Below are positions 14,982 to 16,040 of a DNA stretch of 16,040 bases, piece by piece. The notes below the pieces were generated by a model that was given only the letters and a program-made list of their open reading frames with translations, was not told the DNA's origin and did not search any database. Source of the DNA: CAISDH01 sp964398805 (GTDB taxonomy: Archaea > Micrarchaeota > Micrarchaeia > Micrarchaeales > Micrarchaeaceae); the NCBI GenBank assembly GCA_964398805.1, contig CAYNNI010000003.1, positions 1 through 16,040 on the forward strand. Reading direction: 5' to 3'. The position numbers and the translations under genes were made by a program. How positions within the stretch are numbered: the first letter of the stretch is position 1; each line of letters starts with the position of its first letter.

Positions 14982-15895
14982 TGGCGCTGAGCCCCGAGGA
15001 CCTGCTTATATTCAAGGCGCGGGGAGCGCAAAAAAAGAAGGAGGAGCAGCCGGCAGCCAAAGCAGAAGCCAAGCCGCAGCCGGAAGCCATGATTGAGATT
15101 AAACCGCCGCAGGCAGAGCCCGCGCCAAAGCCGGAAGAACCTCGAGTAGAGGCGCCGACGCCGCAGCCCGCGTTCGAGGCTGAGGCCGTGCCGCTCTTCG
15201 AGGAGGCGCCTCCCGAGGAGCCCGTTGTGCCCAAAGCGCATGCAGAGCCCGCAACGAAGAAAGAAGCCGAGAGCAGGGAGTCCGCGAAGGGGGAGTTCTG
15301 CGCCTGGCATGCGTGGAGGCCCGCGTACGCGGTGTGCGACTACTGCCACAGGCCCTTCTGCTACGAGGACATGGAGGAGTTCAACAACGGCTACTACTGC
15401 CTCGAGGATATTGACAAGGTCTCAGCCACGCACGCGGAGAGCGTGTACACGAGCTACACCAACATGAGCTTCATCTCCGCTGCGATGCTGATGCTGTCGT
15501 TCGCCACGTTCATATTCTTCGCGAACGCGCAGCTCGCTTACGTGCTTAACTACGCCCATACGCTTGGCATGGCATTCCTGGGCCACCTTAACTTCAGCTA
15601 TGGCTCGCTGCTGCTTGAGGCCTTCCTTGTGCTGATGTCCCTTGCAGCGGCAATAATGATCATGGTGCAGGCGAAGCGCGCCTTTGCGCTCGGGATGGCC
15701 GCAGGAGTGGGGAATGTCGCGCTGTTCAGCTATCTCTACCTCGGAAGCGGCACGCTCTACATAGCTGCAATCGCTGTCGCGTCGTTCGTGGGGCTGGTCA
15801 CGCTCGCGTACTCCAGGGTCACGTACGCTGCGTACGCCGAGACGCCGTTCGTGGAGAGCGGGCCTGTCGCGATTCCCGGACCGCAGAAGTTCTAG
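14981..15895 (+). CDS. Membrane protein with B-box-like zinc site
   Basis: The 304-residue product starts with a disordered Pro/Glu/Ala-rich region (about 15-100). A zinc-binding segment follows: C107-x2-H110, C119-x2-C122, C127 and C140 (FCAWHAWRPAYAVCDYCHRP, then FCYEDM and YYCLED), a pattern like the B-box fingers often found before bacterial and archaeal membrane domains. Four hydrophobic helices come next (about 163-181, 207-228, 233-253, 257-276). The zinc part is probably cytoplasmic, and the function is unknown. It overlaps eS26 by one base (TGATG); GTG 14978 is an alternative start. The end (VAIPGPQKF) is 10 bases from LamG remnant 3. Confidence 0.7.
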   Translation: MALSPEDLLIFKARGAQKKKEEQPAAKAEAKPQPEAMIEIKPPQAEPAPKPEEPRVEAPTPQPAFEAEAVPLFEEAPPEEPVVPKAHAEPATKKEAESRESAKGEFCAWHAWRPAYAVCDYCHRPFCYEDMEEFNNGYYCLEDIDKVSATHAESVYTSYTNMSFISAAMLMLSFATFIFFANAQLAYVLNYAHTLGMAFLGHLNFSYGSLLLEAFLVLMSLAAAIMIMVQAKRAFALGMAAGVGNVALFSYLYLGSGTLYIAAIAVASFVGLVTLAYSRVTYAAYAETPFVESGPVAIPGPQKF

Positions 15896-15902
15896 TTTCC
15901 GC

Positions 15903-16040
15903 TCAGCGTAAGGCGTACCCGCTCGTCCAGCTGCTCGAATATGTAATTCCGGTAGGCACGCCGTTCCTGCTGTTGCCGTTGAGGAGCCACCACCCTACAA
16001 GGTTCTGCAGGAGCGCCGCCGATGCCCTCTGCATAAAGCC
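15903..16040 (-). pseudogene. LamG linker remnant 3 (partial; runs off the window)
   Basis: Read on the minus strand from the window edge, one frame gives LYAEGIGGAP. After a slip near 16010 another frame gives LQNLVGWWLLNGNSRNGVP, then TGITYSSSWTSGYALR and a TGA at 15903-15905. Against remnants 1 and 2 it has a frameshift and an in-frame loss of about six codons (the NDYSGN part). It ends at the same boundary as the others. Its upstream LamG domain, if present, lies outside the window. Confidence 0.72.

Noticed and set aside
1..16040. CRISPR array, transposase, integrase or tRNA-type attachment site
   Set aside because: No regularly spaced repeats, no transposase or integrase motif and no tRNA gene were seen.

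Overview
The window is archaeal DNA of fairly high GC. It carries the 3' part of an archaeal 23S rRNA, archaeal-type PheS and PheT, a KEOPS Cgi121-like subunit, a helicase-less XPF nuclease, ribosomal protein eS26, and TATA-box promoters close to start codons. A LamG surface protein with a pilin-like N-terminus (AMEHLMTYGWAILI) matches a protein type I know from Micrarchaeota and other DPANN archaea. A Micrarchaeota-like organism is my best guess, but that is inference.

Layout. 1-1305: 23S rRNA 3' part, well folded but changed at several nearly universal positions. 1306-2695: a scar holding two broken genes end to end, the N-terminal third of pyrB (+) and an M14 zinc peptidase without its start (-). 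2695-4142: a Cgi121-like gene, then a LamG surface-protein gene whose tail is frameshifted. 4143-7072 (-): a large GT-C-like membrane protein and an XPF nuclease, overlapping by 4 bases. 7073-7220: a divergent promoter region. 7221-11130 (+): a secreted, membrane-anchored protein of unknown function, then pheS and pheT. 11144-11473: an orphan LamG fragment. 11504-14678 (-): an RpiB-like protein, a radical SAM protein of the tetraether synthase (Tes) type, and an unknown 209-residue protein overlapping Tes by 4 bases. 14748-15895 (+): eS26 and a membrane protein with a B-box-like zinc site. 15903-16040 (-): a third LamG fragment.

The main structure outside ordinary genes is the set of three LamG-linker remnants at 4.0, 11.4 and 16.0 kb. 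Each ends at the same domain boundary (SWT-G/S-GYAL) and each lies tail-to-tail with a neighbouring gene 10 to 37 bases away. All three are broken by a frameshift, a deletion or loss of the 5' part. This suggests a dispersed, recombining surface-protein repeat family. The 1.3-2.7 kb scar shows a similar tail-to-tail joining of gene fragments.

Working together: pheS and pheT encode one tRNA synthetase. The GT-C protein may serve surface glycosylation, since the exported proteins here are rich in N-x-S/T sites. The Tes-like protein points to tetraether lipid formation or modification. No tRNA, 5S rRNA, CRISPR array or transposase gene was seen.
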